A stretch of DNA of 42,837 nucleotides from the NCBI GenBank assembly GCA_018242485.1, contig JAFEBV010000035.1:1-42837 (forward strand), written 5' to 3'. Position 1 is the stretch's first letter. Each line of letters begins with the position of its first letter. Below, piece by piece: positions 1 through 8,634 of this stretch. The position numbers and the translations under genes were made by a program. The notes under the pieces are model-generated. The model saw nothing but the letters and a program-made list of their open reading frames with translations. It was not told the origin of the DNA and searched no databases. The stretch is from Pseudomonadota bacterium (GTDB taxonomy: Bacteria > Pseudomonadota > Gammaproteobacteria > Xanthomonadales > Xanthomonadaceae).

Positions 1-196
1 ATTCACGATTCACGATTCACGATTCACGATTCACGATTCACGATTCACGATTCACGATTCACGATTCACGATTCACGATTCACGATTCACCATTCACGAT
101 TCACGATTCACCATTCACGATTCACGATTCACCATTCACGATTCACCATTCACCATTCACCATTCACGATTCACCATTCACGATTCACGATTCACG
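1..196. repeat. Heptamer tandem array, 28 units of ATTCACS
   Basis: This stretch is 28 uninterrupted 7-base units in a single phase from base 1 to base 196. Twenty-one units read ATTCACG and seven read ATTCACC (units 13, 16, 19, 21, 22, 23 and 25). The variants are confined to the era-proximal half, while the outer 12 units are identical. The array ends one base before the era stop codon (TAG on the minus strand, 198-200). It begins at the window edge, so its true length is unknown. The edge may be an assembly break caused by the repeat. Confidence 0.97.
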
Positions 197-197
197 G

Positions 198-1091
198 CTA
201 CTCATACCCAAACTGCCGCAGCGCCGCGATGTCGTCCGCCCATCCTTCGCGCACCCGGCACCATGTTTCGAGGAACACCTTGCGGTCGAACAGGCGTTCC
301 ATGTTCTCGCGCGCGGCGCGACCGATCTCGCGGATCGCCTCGCCACCCTTCCCTATCACGATCGCTTTCTGCCCTTCGCGTTCGACCCAGATGGTCGCGG
401 CAATACGGAACAGCGCGCCTTCTTCTTCGAAGCGGTCGATGGCGACCGCAGCCGAATACGGCACCTCCTCGCCCAGCCGCAGCAGCAGTTGCTCGCGCAG
501 CAGTTCGGCGGCGAGGAAGCGTTGACTGCGGTCGGTGATCTCGTCCTCCGCATAGGCCGGCGGCGCTTCGGGCAGCAGCGCCAGCACATCGGTCACCAGC
601 GCATCCAGCCCTTTGCGCTTGAGCGCCGACAGTGGATGCACGGCATGGAATACGGCACTCTGCGCATGCTCGGCGATGAACGGCAGCAGCGCCGACTTGT
701 CCTTGAGCCGGTCGATCTTGTTGATGACCAGTACCACCGGCACCTTCGCCTCGGCGAGCGCCGCCAGCGCCAGGCCGTCCTCGTCCATCCATCGCCCCGC
801 CTCCACCACCAGCAGCGCCGCGTCCACGCCGGCCAGCGCACCGCGCGCGGTGCGGTTCATGTAGCGGTTGAGCGCGCGCTTCTCCGCACGATGGATGCCC
901 GGCGTGTCCACCAACAGCAACTGGCCCGAAGAAAAGCTGGCGATACCGAGCAGGCGATGGCGGGTGGTCTGCGCTTTCGGCGAAACGATGCTCACGCGCG
1001 CGCCGACGAGGGCGTTGACGAGGGTGGACTTGCCAACGTTCGGACGGCCGACGACCGCCACCGTGCCGGAGCGGAACGATGGATCAACCAC
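198..1091 (-). CDS. era: GTPase Era
   Basis: Era is a membrane-associated GTPase that binds the 3' end of 16S rRNA and acts in 30S subunit maturation. The N-terminal GTPase domain shows the P-loop GRPNVGKS (about residues 15-22), then DTPGIH and NKID. The C-terminal KH domain carries the GKGG loop. I place the start at a GTG (1091-1089) that overlaps the end of rnc by 8 bases. This gives 297 residues, close to the 301 of E. coli Era. A reading frame open further upstream would add residues that only mirror rnc. The rnc-era order and overlap are typical for this gene pair. The stop codon is directly followed by the heptamer array, where recO would be expected in relatives. Confidence 0.95.
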   Translation of the reverse strand: MVDPSFRSGTVAVVGRPNVGKSTLVNALVGARVSIVSPKAQTTRHRLLGIASFSSGQLLLVDTPGIHRAEKRALNRYMNRTARGALAGVDAALLVVEAGRWMDEDGLALAALAEAKVPVVLVINKIDRLKDKSALLPFIAEHAQSAVFHAVHPLSALKRKGLDALVTDVLALLPEAPPAYAEDEITDRSQRFLAAELLREQLLLRLGEEVPYSAAVAIDRFEEEGALFRIAATIWVEREGQKAIVIGKGGEAIREIGRAARENMERLFDRKVFLETWCRVREGWADDIAALRQFGYE

Positions 1092-1749
1092 GCGCCGGTT
1101 CCAACGCGCGCAGCACTTCGGCGGCAGCCTGCTGTTCGGCAGCGCGGCGCGAAGACCCTGTGCCTTCGGCGTGCAGCGGCGGCTCGACGATGCGGCAGTC
1201 CACGCGGAAGCTGCGATCGTGTTCATCGCCGGAAGTGTCGATCAATGCGTACTCCGGCAGCTGGACTTGCCGCGCCTGCAGCCATTCCTGCAAGCGGGTC
1301 TTGGCGTCCTTGGCGACCTTTCCGACCGGCAGCGATTCCAGCCCCAAAGCAAACCAAGGCAACACAACGTTGCGGCAGGTATCGAAACCAGCATCGAGAT
1401 AGACGGCCGCGACCACGGCTTCGAGTGCGTCCGCAAGGATCGAATCGCGGCGCTGCCCGCCACTCTTGAGTTCGCCGGATCCGAGGGAAAGCTTCTCCCC
1501 CAAGCGAAGGCCGCGCGCCAGCCCTGCCAGTGAGGATTCGCGCACCAATTCGGCACGCGCCCGCGTCAAAGCGCCTTCGTCTGCCTTGGGCCAACGTTCG
1601 TACAGCGCATCGGCGACGATCAGGTTGACCAGCGCATCGCCGAGGAACTCCAGGCGCTCGTTGTTACGCGCGCCGGCGCTGCGATGGGTCAGGGCCTGCT
1701 GGAGCAGACCCCGATCGGAGAACGCATGCGCAGCGAAATCATCCACCAC
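1084..1749 (-). CDS. rnc: Ribonuclease III
   Basis: RNase III is an endonuclease that cuts double-stranded RNA, including the rRNA precursor. The catalytic signature ERLEFLGD lies at about residues 31-38. A second acidic cluster ([13 protein letters not shown]) follows, and a double-stranded RNA-binding domain fills roughly residues 150-221. Two adjacent GTG codons (1749 and 1746) are the likely starts. They overlap the stop of the DUF4845 gene (TGA at 1741-1739), suggesting translational coupling. The resulting 221 residues compare with 226 in E. coli. The gene lies between the DUF4845 gene and era on the minus strand, within the lepA-lepB-rnc-era cluster. Confidence 0.94.
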   Translation of the reverse strand: MVDDFAAHAFSDRGLLQQALTHRSAGARNNERLEFLGDALVNLIVADALYERWPKADEGALTRARAELVRESSLAGLARGLRLGEKLSLGSGELKSGGQRRDSILADALEAVVAAVYLDAGFDTCRNVVLPWFALGLESLPVGKVAKDAKTRLQEWLQARQVQLPEYALIDTSGDEHDRSFRVDCRIVEPPLHAEGTGSSRRAAEQQAAAEVLRALEPARG

Positions 1750-2155
1750 CGGGGATTGGCTTGCCAGTTGATGCGTTGGTCGCGGTGTATTCGAAATGGC
1801 CCACCAAGAAGATATTGTAGAAAAGCGGCTTCCTTGCATCGTAATTCACGCTGAACGACAGGCCTTCTTGCGTACGTTTGATCACAATGCCGTTGGGGAA
1901 TGTCTTGACCGTCGGATCGATCGAATCGACATAACTCACCTCGAAATGCCGGGAAATGGCATCGCGCATGTGATAGTCGTCCATGTTGTTGATCGCCGGA
2001 TCCTGCATGGTTGCATCGAGCCCCTTCTTGATCGATGCAAACTCGCTGTACATCGGGATCAACCGCATCGCCATGTAGGCGAAGAAGCCGATCACGATCA
2101 TCACGATGACGAACCCCATGAACGTGATGCCTTGCTGCCCCTTTGGCGTGCGCAT
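1739..2155 (-). CDS. DUF4845 family membrane protein
   Basis: This is a 138-residue protein with a short basic N-terminus (MRTPKGQQG) followed by one hydrophobic segment (about residues 10-30) that resembles a type IV pilin-like or membrane-anchor helix. The remainder is a small, probably periplasmic domain. It matches the DUF4845 family by its position between lepB and rnc, its size and its GITFMGF-type start; function is not known. The chosen ATG at 2155 has a strong ribosome-binding site (GGGGGAG) a few bases upstream. The stop overlaps the start of rnc. An upstream in-frame ATG (2203) lacks such a site. Confidence 0.85.
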   Translation of the reverse strand: MRTPKGQQGITFMGFVIVMIVIGFFAYMAMRLIPMYSEFASIKKGLDATMQDPAINNMDDYHMRDAISRHFEVSYVDSIDPTVKTFPNGIVIKRTQEGLSFSVNYDARKPLFYNIFLVGHFEYTATNASTGKPIPGGG

Positions 2156-2183
2156 GTACTTCTCCCCCGGCGAGTGTGGACGG

Positions 2184-3224
2184 TCAGCGGATGATAGTAC
2201 CAATCCGCGAGCCGTCCATCTTTTTCGCGCCGAAATCGATGTTCAGCCAGACCAGCTCGGCTTTGCCCACGATGTTGGCCTCCGGCAGGGTATGGTGATC
2301 CCAGAACCGGCTGTCCTCGCTGTTGTCGCGGTTGTCGCCCATCATGAAGTACTCGCCCGACGGAACCGTCCAAGTGCCGTTGGCCCGCGGATCCTGGGCC
2401 ATTTCGGGAAGATCCTTTTGCAAAATCGTGTGGCTGCGCCCCGGCAAATCCTCACGCACGACCGTCGCCCCGGTCATGTCGGCGCCGCTGCCTTGTCCGA
2501 CGTAGGGGCCGATTTTTTCCGACGGAACCGGCTGGCCATTCACCGTCAATTGGTAGTTGTTGTAACTGATGGTGTCGCCCGGCAGGCCGATCACCCGCTT
2601 GATCCACACCTGATCGGGTGCGATCGGCGGATGGAACACGATCACGTCGCCACGCTGCGGCTCGCCGACTTTGACGATCTTGGTATCCAGCACCGGCAGG
2701 CGCAGGCCATAGGCGTACTTGTTGACGAGGATGAAATCGCCGATCAGCAGGTTGGGCATCATCGATTCGGATGGGATGCGGTAGGGCTCGGCCACGAACG
2801 AGCGCAGCAGCAGGATCACCAGGATCACCGGAAAGAACGAGCGCGCATAGTCGACCACCAGCGGGACGCGGGTGCGCGCGCCGGCATCGCGCAGATTGGC
2901 TTGCAGGCCGTCGCCCTCGGGCTGCACATCCAGCTCGGGCATCTCGCGCTTCAACAACGTCAGCATCCGCTCGACATCTTCCTTGTTCGCTACGCCGATG
3001 CCGATGCCGGCCTCGTTGCAGCCGACTTCCACATCCGGAACACGCTCTTTCGCCAGCGCCGCGCGGATGCGCATCGCCGCCGCCTCGGTTGCCTCGTCGA
3101 TGGCGGACTGTTCCTCGGCCATGGCCTTGCGGCGCGCGGGAGCGAAGAAGATGGTATCCAGCAACCAGATCAAGCCAGTCAGCGCGGTCAGCACCGTGAA
3201 CAACAGGGCGAAGTCGTATCTCAT
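2184..3224 (-). CDS. lepB: Signal peptidase I with an enlarged cytoplasmic loop
   Basis: Signal peptidase I cleaves signal peptides from exported proteins on the outer face of the inner membrane. The Ser/Lys dyad is visible: Ser154 in PSESMMP and Lys209 in WIKRVIGLPGD. The conserved MGDNRDNSEDSRFW box lies near the C-terminus. Two membrane helices are apparent (about residues 4-22 and 124-142), the usual topology. The protein has 346 residues, longer than E. coli LepB (324). The extra length comes from a segment at about residues 58-118 between the two helices, which would be cytoplasmic. The gene lies between lepA (135 bases upstream on the minus strand) and the DUF4845 gene (28 bases downstream), the common order in this group. 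Confidence 0.95.
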   Translation of the reverse strand: MRYDFALLFTVLTALTGLIWLLDTIFFAPARRKAMAEEQSAIDEATEAAAMRIRAALAKERVPDVEVGCNEAGIGIGVANKEDVERMLTLLKREMPELDVQPEGDGLQANLRDAGARTRVPLVVDYARSFFPVILVILLLRSFVAEPYRIPSESMMPNLLIGDFILVNKYAYGLRLPVLDTKIVKVGEPQRGDVIVFHPPIAPDQVWIKRVIGLPGDTISYNNYQLTVNGQPVPSEKIGPYVGQGSGADMTGATVVREDLPGRSHTILQKDLPEMAQDPRANGTWTVPSGEYFMMGDNRDNSEDSRFWDHHTLPEANIVGKAELVWLNIDFGAKKMDGSRIGTIIR

Positions 3225-3359
3225 GGGTGTGACATGTCCTCGTGATGTCCGGCTATCCCGGATGGAACCCGCTGCGCCGACGCCGCAGGCCTGCGCGCAG
3301 CATCGCCTGCATTGCCCGAAGCGCGCCCGTGCGATTGGTCATGGATCGGCCGCGGTACT

Positions 3360-5153
3360 TCAACCACCACCGTCCACCTGCAATACCGCGAGGAAGGCCT
3401 CCTGCGGTATCTCGACCTTGCCGACCTGTTTCATCCGCTTCTTGCCGGCCTTCTGTTTTTCCAGCAGCTTCTTCTTGCGCGTGGCGTCGCCGCCGTAGCA
3501 CTTGGCCAGCACGTTCTTGCGCATCGCCTTGACCGTGGTGCGGGCGATGACATTGGCGCCGATCGCGGCCTGGATCGCCACGTCGAACATCTGCCGCGGG
3601 ATGAGTTCCTTCATCTTCTCGGTGATCTCGCGGCCGCGGCGGTCGGCGTGCGAACGGTGCACGATCAGGCTCATCGCATCGACCTTGTCGCCGTTGATCA
3701 ACACATCCACGCGCACGAACGGGCCGTGCTCGAAACGCACGAAATGGTAGTCGAGCGAGGCGTAACCGCGGCTGCACGACTTCAAGCGATCGAAGAAATC
3801 CAGCACCACCTCGGCCATCGGCAGCTCGTAGCTGATCTGCACCTGCTCGCCCAGATACAGGATGCCCTGCTGCACGCCGCGCTTTTCCTCGCACAGCTTG
3901 ATGACGTTGCCGACGTGTTCGGGCGGGGTGAGGATGGTGGCGAGGATGATCGGTTCGCGGATTTCCTCGATCTGGTTCGGCGGCGGCAGCTTGGCCGGAT
4001 TGTCGAGAGTGACCACGCTGCCGTCGGTGCGCAGCACCTCGTACACCACCGTCGGCGCGGTGGTGACCAGATCGAGGTCGTACTCGCGCTCGAGGCGCTC
4101 CTGCACGATCTCCATGTGCAGCATACCGAGGAAGCCACAGCGAAAACCAAACCCCATCGCTTCGGAAGATTCCGGCTCGAAACGCAGCGCGGCATCGTTC
4201 AGGCGCAGTTTTTCCAGCGCCTCGCGCAGCGCCGGATAGTCGTCGGTGACCACCGGGAACAGGCCGGCGAACACGCGCGGCTTCATTTCCTGGAAACCCG
4301 GCAGCGGATGTTCAGCCGGCGACTGCGCCGAGGTGAGCGTGTCGCCGACCGGCGCGCCATGCACGTCCTTGATGCTGGCGGTGACCCAGCCCACTTCGCC
4401 GGCACCCAATTGATCCAGCGGTTTGCGTTTGGGGGTGAACACGCCCACGCCATCGACCAGATGCGTGCGCCCGGTGGACATCACGAGGATCTTGTCGCCG
4501 GGCTTGATCTGCCCCTGCATGATGCGCACCAACGACACCACGCCGAGGTAGTTGTCGAACCACGAATCGATGATCAGCGCCTGCAGGCGCTCGGTGTCGC
4601 GCGGTTTTGGCGGCGGGATGCGCGAGACAATCGCTTCGAGTACTTCGACCACGTTCAGCCCGGTCTTGGCACTGATCGGCACCGCATCGTCGGCGTGAAT
4701 GCCGATCACCGCCTCGATCTCGCCCTTCACCTTGTCGATGTCGGCGGTCGGCAGGTCGATCTTGTTGATGACCGGCACCACTTCCAGCCCCATCTCCACC
4801 GCCGTGTAGCAATTGGCGACCGACTGCGCTTCCACGCCCTGCGCGGCGTCCACCACCAGCAGCGCGCCCTCGCAGGCGGCCAGCGAACGGCTGACTTCGT
4901 AACTGAAATCGACGTGGCCGGGGGTGTCGATGAAATTGAGTTGATACACCTGCCCGTCGCGCGCGGTGTACGGCAGCGACACCGACTGCGCCTTGATGGT
5001 GATCCCGCGTTCGCGCTCGATCGGATTGGAATCGAGCACCTGCGCCTCCATCTCGCGCGCCTCCAGCCCGCCACACAACTGGATGATGCGGTCGGCGAGC
5101 GTGGACTTGCCGTGATCGATGTGGGCGATGATCGAGAAATTGCGGATGTGCTG
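3360..5153 (-). CDS. lepA: Elongation factor 4 (LepA)
   Basis: LepA is a ribosome-bound translational GTPase related to EF-G. Starting from [10 protein letters not shown] the protein has 597 residues, matching the 599 of E. coli LepA. The G motifs are AHIDHGKST (residues 11-19), DTPGHVDF and NKIDLP. The LepA-specific C-terminal domain ends in a lysine-rich segment ([22 protein letters not shown]). In-frame codons upstream of 5153 add a non-homologous arginine-rich stretch and were rejected. The gene precedes lepB with a 135-base spacer. Confidence 0.97.
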   Translation of the reverse strand, partial: QHIRNFSIIAHIDHGKSTLADRIIQLCGGLEAREMEAQVLDSNPIERERGITIKAQSVSLPYTARDGQVYQLNFIDTPGHVDFSYEVSRSLAACEGALLVVDAAQGVEAQSVANCYTAVEMGLEVVPVINKIDLPTADIDKVKGEIEAVIGIHADDAVPISAKTGLNVVEVLEAIVSRIPPPKPRDTERLQALIIDSWFDNYLGVVSLVRIMQGQIKPGDKILVMSTGRTHLVDGVGVFTPKRKPLDQLGAGEVGWVTASIKDVHGAPVGDTLTSAQSPAEHPLPGFQEMKPRVFAGLFPVVTDDYPALREALEKLRLNDAALRFEPESSEAMGFGFRCGFLGMLHMEIVQERLEREYDLDLVTTAPTVVYEVLRTDGSVVTLDNPAKLPPPNQIEEIREPIILATILTPPEHVGNVIKLCEEKRGVQQGILYLGEQVQISYELPMAEVVLDFFDRLKSCSRGYASLDYHFVRFEHGPFVRVDVLINGDKVDAMSLIVHRSHADRRGREITEKMKELIPRQMFDVAIQAAIGANVIARTTVKAMRKNVLAKCYGGDATRKKKLLEKQKAGKKRMKQVGKVEIPQEAFLAVLQVDGGG

Positions 5154-5472
5154 CATCGGTCGGCGCGTCGGTTCGGTGCGGCACACGCTTTAGCCGGGGG
5201 CGCAGGCGGCGCCCGCGGCGCGATGCCGGGAATCAGCCGGGCATTATCGCACACGCGAGAGTAGTGGAATGGAAACACCCAGCCTTGCCATCCCGCGCGC
5301 AACGAGGGAGTCATGGGTCGATGTGCGAGATCCTTCGCTGCGCTCAGGATGACACTGGAATTCGGCCTGTTCCGATTCCCGATGACGGCGCGCTGCTGCG
5401 CGCCGCTCTGCTGGCAGGTATCGAAGGTCGATCCGGTATCCTGCCAGTGCTGTGCAGACGCCCGGCCCCCGC
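5154..5472. other. Intergenic region between mucD and lepA
   Basis: This 319-base gap lies between two minus-strand genes. I see no credible gene in it: the open frames through it are continuations of shadows of the neighbouring genes. It contains a dispersed repeat (entered separately) in its centre. The stretch next to lepA (5195-5250) is GC-rich and includes a GGGGGCGCAGGCGGCGCCCG dyad. A lepA promoter probably lies here, but no convincing -35/-10 pair was found. Confidence 0.6.
5305..5365 (-). repeat. Dispersed 'VILSAAKDL'-type intergenic repeat
   Basis: Read on the minus strand the core is GTCATCCTGAGCGCAGCGAA followed by GGATCT, which in one frame spells VILSAAKDL. I recognise this string as a dispersed non-coding repeat found in many bacterial genomes and often mis-annotated as short ORFs. 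The recognisable core spans 5328-5354; the limits given are approximate. Only one copy is present in this window. Confidence 0.6.
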
Positions 5473-6939
5473 TCAACTCTTGGCGATCGGCCCCACGGCG
5501 ATGAAGCGGGTCTGGTCGTCGCGGCGCACCAGCAGCATCACGGTGTCGCCGTCCTTGACTCGGGAACTGGCTTCGGAGAACGCATTCGCGCTGCCGATCT
5601 CGTGGTTGCCCACGCGCAGGATCACATCGCCCGGCTGCACACCGGCGCGGCGCGCGGCGTCGGCCACCACGCGGGTGACCAGCACGCCCTGTCCGGCATC
5701 GAGTTTCATCGCCTTGCGCTGGGCGGGATCGAGGTCGCGCACGGCCATGCCGAGCTTGCCGGAGGACGCCACCGCCGGGGCCTGCGGCAGGCTGCGCGCG
5801 CCGGGCAGCGTGGCCGCCGCGGTCGCGTTGGCCAGATCGTCGAGCACCACCGGCAGGCTCAGGGTCTTGCCGTTGCGGCTGACCTGCAACGTCGCATGCG
5901 TGCCCGGCGGCAGTGCGCCGACCAGCGGCGGCAGGTCGTTGGAGCTGTCGATCGGGGCACCGTTGAAGGCCGTGATCAGGTCGCCTGCCTGCACGCCGGC
6001 CTTGGCCGCGGCGCTGCCCGGCTCGACCTGCGCGACCAGCGCGCCACCGCTGCGCGACAGGCCCATCGCCTGCGCGATCTGCGTGGTCACCTGCTGGATG
6101 CGCACGCCCAGCACGCCGCGGCGCACCTTGCCGGTGGCCTCGATCTGGGTGACCGCGTTCATCGCCGTCTCGATCGGGATGGCGAAACTCACGCCCATAT
6201 AGCCGCCGGACATGCTGAAGATCTGCGAATTGATGCCGACCACTTCGCCCTTGGTGTTGAGCAACGGTCCACCGGAATTGCCCTTGTTGATCGGCACGTC
6301 GGTCTGGATGAAGGGCACGTATTGCTGGCCCGGATCGAGCGAACTGCGGCCCACGCCGCTGACAATGCCGGCGGTCACCGAATGATCCAGCCCGAATGGA
6401 GATCCAATCGCCACCACCCATTGCCCGGGCTTGAGCGAGCGCGCGGTGGCCAGTTTCAGATACGGCAAGTCGCTGGCCTGCACTTTCAGCAGGGCGATGT
6501 CGGACATCGGATCGGAGCCGATCACCTTGGCGGTGAATTCGCGGCGATCGGCCAGATGCACGATCACCCGGTCGGCACCCTCCACCACATGATGATTGGT
6601 GAGGATCTTGCCGTCGGCGGAAATGATGAAGCCGCTGCCGATCGCGGTGCCCTCGTCGGGCTGCGGGGTCGGCATCGGGATGCCTTGCTGGCCGAAGAAG
6701 CGCTTGAGGATGTCGGGCATCGGATCGCCGTCGTCCTGATCGTCCATGCGCACCGACGGCTTGGCCTTGCGACCGTCGTGGATGGCCTCGATGGACACCA
6801 CCGCGGGGCCGTCCTGTTCGACCAGACCGGTGAAGTCCGGCAGGTTCACCTCGGCCGCATGGGCGACCGGAAAGCACGAAGCGACGGCGATGGCGACGGC
6901 GGCGGCGAGCGGAACGAGGCGGGAGGTCATGGTGTTCAT
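5473..6939 (-). CDS. mucD: DegP/MucD-type periplasmic serine protease
   Basis: This is a periplasmic chaperone-protease of the HtrA/Do family, which degrades misfolded envelope proteins. From the ATG at 6939 it has 488 residues, beginning with a signal peptide of about 29 residues ending in VAHA-AEV. The catalytic triad is His117 (TNHHVV), Asp147 (SDIALL) and Ser222 (GNSGGP). Two PDZ domains follow (starting near VRRGVLGVRI and LGMAVRDL). The gene sits 126 bases downstream of rseA in the same orientation, so it is the mucD-like protease of the sigma-E locus. The upstream in-frame codons (to 7026) are non-homologous and not used. A second ATG lies three codons inside. Confidence 0.94.
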   Translation of the reverse strand: MNTMTSRLVPLAAAVAIAVASCFPVAHAAEVNLPDFTGLVEQDGPAVVSIEAIHDGRKAKPSVRMDDQDDGDPMPDILKRFFGQQGIPMPTPQPDEGTAIGSGFIISADGKILTNHHVVEGADRVIVHLADRREFTAKVIGSDPMSDIALLKVQASDLPYLKLATARSLKPGQWVVAIGSPFGLDHSVTAGIVSGVGRSSLDPGQQYVPFIQTDVPINKGNSGGPLLNTKGEVVGINSQIFSMSGGYMGVSFAIPIETAMNAVTQIEATGKVRRGVLGVRIQQVTTQIAQAMGLSRSGGALVAQVEPGSAAAKAGVQAGDLITAFNGAPIDSSNDLPPLVGALPPGTHATLQVSRNGKTLSLPVVLDDLANATAAATLPGARSLPQAPAVASSGKLGMAVRDLDPAQRKAMKLDAGQGVLVTRVVADAARRAGVQPGDVILRVGNHEIGSANAFSEASSRVKDGDTVMLLVRRDDQTRFIAVGPIAKS

Positions 6940-7065
6940 GGGCAGTCGAGGTTGGAGGATGGATGAGTGGCCATGCGACGAAGACGCACCGGGCAACGCG
7001 GACGCAACGCCGCACAGCGTCGGCATGCAGGCCGCGTTACAGGCACTGCGTTTGCGGCGATGGGA

Positions 7066-7791
7066 CTACGGCACCGTCCACGACACCGTGCGCACCGCGT
7101 CGGAGCCCTGATTGAGGGCGTCCTCGGTGAACACGTCGCGGGTCTGGCCGGACTTGCGATCCTGCAGGTAGGCCGCCAGATCCGGGTCGATCGCATAGGG
7201 TTGCGGGAAGGGCTGGAACTTCGCCTGCGTCGGCGCAGGCGCGCTGGCCAGCGTCGTGCTCAGCGGCTGGCGATAGGCGGTCACCACGCCCGCGCGCACC
7301 GGGATGGGCAACTGGATCGGCTGGATGGTCGGCTCCGGCGCCGGCAAAGTGGTGCGGGCGATCGGCATGACTTCCGCTGCCGCGTGCGGGTCGAGTGCGA
7401 CTTTCGGCACCGGCGCCCAGTGCGGCGCGCGCGCGGTATTGAACACGAACAGCCCCGCCACCGCGAACGAAGCGGCCAGCGCCAGCCCGCCCGCCCAGCG
7501 TGTGCGCCGGCTGAAACGCGGAGCAGCGGACGCAGCAGCGGCGGCATCGGCATCGATGGCGCGACCGACCCGCTCGGCGAAGCCCGCCGGCAACGGCTGC
7601 GCCATCTTGCGCATCGCCCCGGCCTGCAACTGCCAGCGCTCGAAGCGCGCGCGCAAGGCCGCATCGTGCGCCAGCCGCTGCAACAGGAAGCGCGAGCGCT
7701 GCGCATCGAGTTCGCCGTCCATGAAGGCCGACAGATCCTCGAGCAGATCATCGTTGAGCGGTGGGCCTTGGTTGTCGCGCAGGGAACTCAT
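7066..7791 (-). CDS. rseA: Anti-sigma-E factor, RseA/MucA family
   Basis: This is a 241-residue membrane protein expected to hold RpoE inactive at the inner membrane until stress-triggered proteolysis. The cytoplasmic N-terminal domain shows the RseA-type pattern LLEDLSAFMDGELD at about residues 16-29. One membrane helix follows at about 99-117, then a proline-rich periplasmic C-terminal half. Its ATG overlaps the rpoE stop codon in the sequence ATGA (7791-7788), indicating translational coupling of the sigma/anti-sigma pair. The family call rests on the N-terminal pattern, topology and position; the periplasmic half is not diagnostic. It precedes mucD by 126 bases. Confidence 0.9.
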   Translation of the reverse strand: MSSLRDNQGPPLNDDLLEDLSAFMDGELDAQRSRFLLQRLAHDAALRARFERWQLQAGAMRKMAQPLPAGFAERVGRAIDADAAAAASAAPRFSRRTRWAGGLALAASFAVAGLFVFNTARAPHWAPVPKVALDPHAAAEVMPIARTTLPAPEPTIQPIQLPIPVRAGVVTAYRQPLSTTLASAPAPTQAKFQPFPQPYAIDPDLAAYLQDRKSGQTRDVFTEDALNQGSDAVRTVSWTVP

Positions 7792-8381
7792 GGACGCACC
7801 CGTTCGGAATCCAGCAAGGGCCGCAGTTTCTGGTCGATCGCCTCGCGCGCACGGAAAATGCGCGAGCGCACGGTGCCGATCGGACAGCCCATCCGCTCGG
7901 CGATTTCCTCATAGCTCAGGCCGTCCACCTCGCGCAAGGTGACGGCCACGCGCAGTTCCTCGGGCAGCGCCGCCACCGTGTCGGCGACGGTGTGCTCGAT
8001 CTCCTCGCGCAGCAGTTCGTGCTCGGGGGTGTCGTCGTCGCGCAGGCGCGTGGCACCGGCGAAGTTCACCGCGTCGGCGACGTCGATGTCCTCGGCGGGT
8101 GGGCGGCGGTTGGAAGCGACGAGATGGTTCTTGGCGGTGTTCACGGCAATCCGGTAGAGCCAGGTGTAGAACTGCGCGTCGCCGCGGAAATTCGCCAGCG
8201 CCTTCCACGCGCGGACGAAGGTGTCCTGAGCGACATCCTGACACTCGTTCCAGTCGTGCACATAGCGCCCGATCAGCGCCACGACCCGGCTCTGGTACTT
8301 GCGCACCAGCAGGTCGAAGGCCGTTCGGTCGCCGCGCTGCACACGCTCGACCAGTGCCCGGTCCAGTTCGTTCTCGCCCAT
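7788..8381 (-). CDS. rpoE: ECF sigma factor RpoE (AlgU)
   Basis: This is an extracytoplasmic-function sigma factor of 197 residues directing the envelope stress regulon. Region 2 covers about residues 20-90 (DTFVRAWKALANFRG and FYTWLYRIAVNTAKN). Region 4 covers about 130-185 and has the helix-turn-helix LSYEEIAERMGCPIGTVRSR. The ATG at 8381 is preceded by a good ribosome-binding site (AAGGAGA). An open frame continues upstream to 8882 but is antisense to the fadB-like gene and is not used. Its own promoter carries a sigma-E type sequence, so positive autoregulation is likely. It overlaps rseA by four bases. Confidence 0.96.
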   Translation of the reverse strand: MGENELDRALVERVQRGDRTAFDLLVRKYQSRVVALIGRYVHDWNECQDVAQDTFVRAWKALANFRGDAQFYTWLYRIAVNTAKNHLVASNRRPPAEDIDVADAVNFAGATRLRDDDTPEHELLREEIEHTVADTVAALPEELRVAVTLREVDGLSYEEIAERMGCPIGTVRSRIFRAREAIDQKLRPLLDSERVRP

Positions 8382-8420
8382 CCGCGCCCTGTCTCCTTGC
8401 GCACGGTCCTGGGTCGCGGC

Positions 8421-8449
8421 TTGTGACCGTGGATCGTGGGGAAAGTTCC
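8421..8449 (-). promoter_or_regulatory. Sigma-E type promoter of rpoE
   Basis: On the minus strand GGAACTT (8449-8443) is followed after exactly 16 bases by TCACAA (8426-8421). This closely fits the known sigma-E pattern of a GGAACTT -35 element, about 16 bases, then TCnnA. The -10 element lies 40 bases upstream of the rpoE ATG, leaving room for a short leader with the AAGGAGA ribosome-binding site. Confidence 0.8.
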
Positions 8450-8543
8450 GCCACGTTCGCGATCCCAATCCGGCACCCGGGGCCGTGCATGAGCGACGAT
8501 GATACGGGCATTGCGGCCCGACCCTGAAACCTGCCGTCGAATT

Positions 8544-8557
8544 GGAGCGATCGCTCC
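8544..8557. promoter_or_regulatory. Perfect 14-base palindrome upstream of the fadB-like gene
   Basis: GGAGCGATCGCTCC is a perfect palindrome in the divergent region between rpoE and the fatty-acid oxidation gene, 77 bases before the latter's ATG. Its place suggests an operator for that gene, but the regulator is unknown, and a palindrome of this length is only moderately unusual in GC-rich DNA. Confidence 0.35.
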
Positions 8558-8634
8558 GCCACCTTGGGCTACCCTGTCCGCGTCGATCCCGTGCGCGGCA
8601 CGCCCGCGCCGCCCAACCTCCACGAGGACGCCGC

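Noticed and set aside
1..196. CRISPR array at the left edge
   Set aside because: The repeats are contiguous 7-base units with no spacers, so this is a simple tandem repeat.
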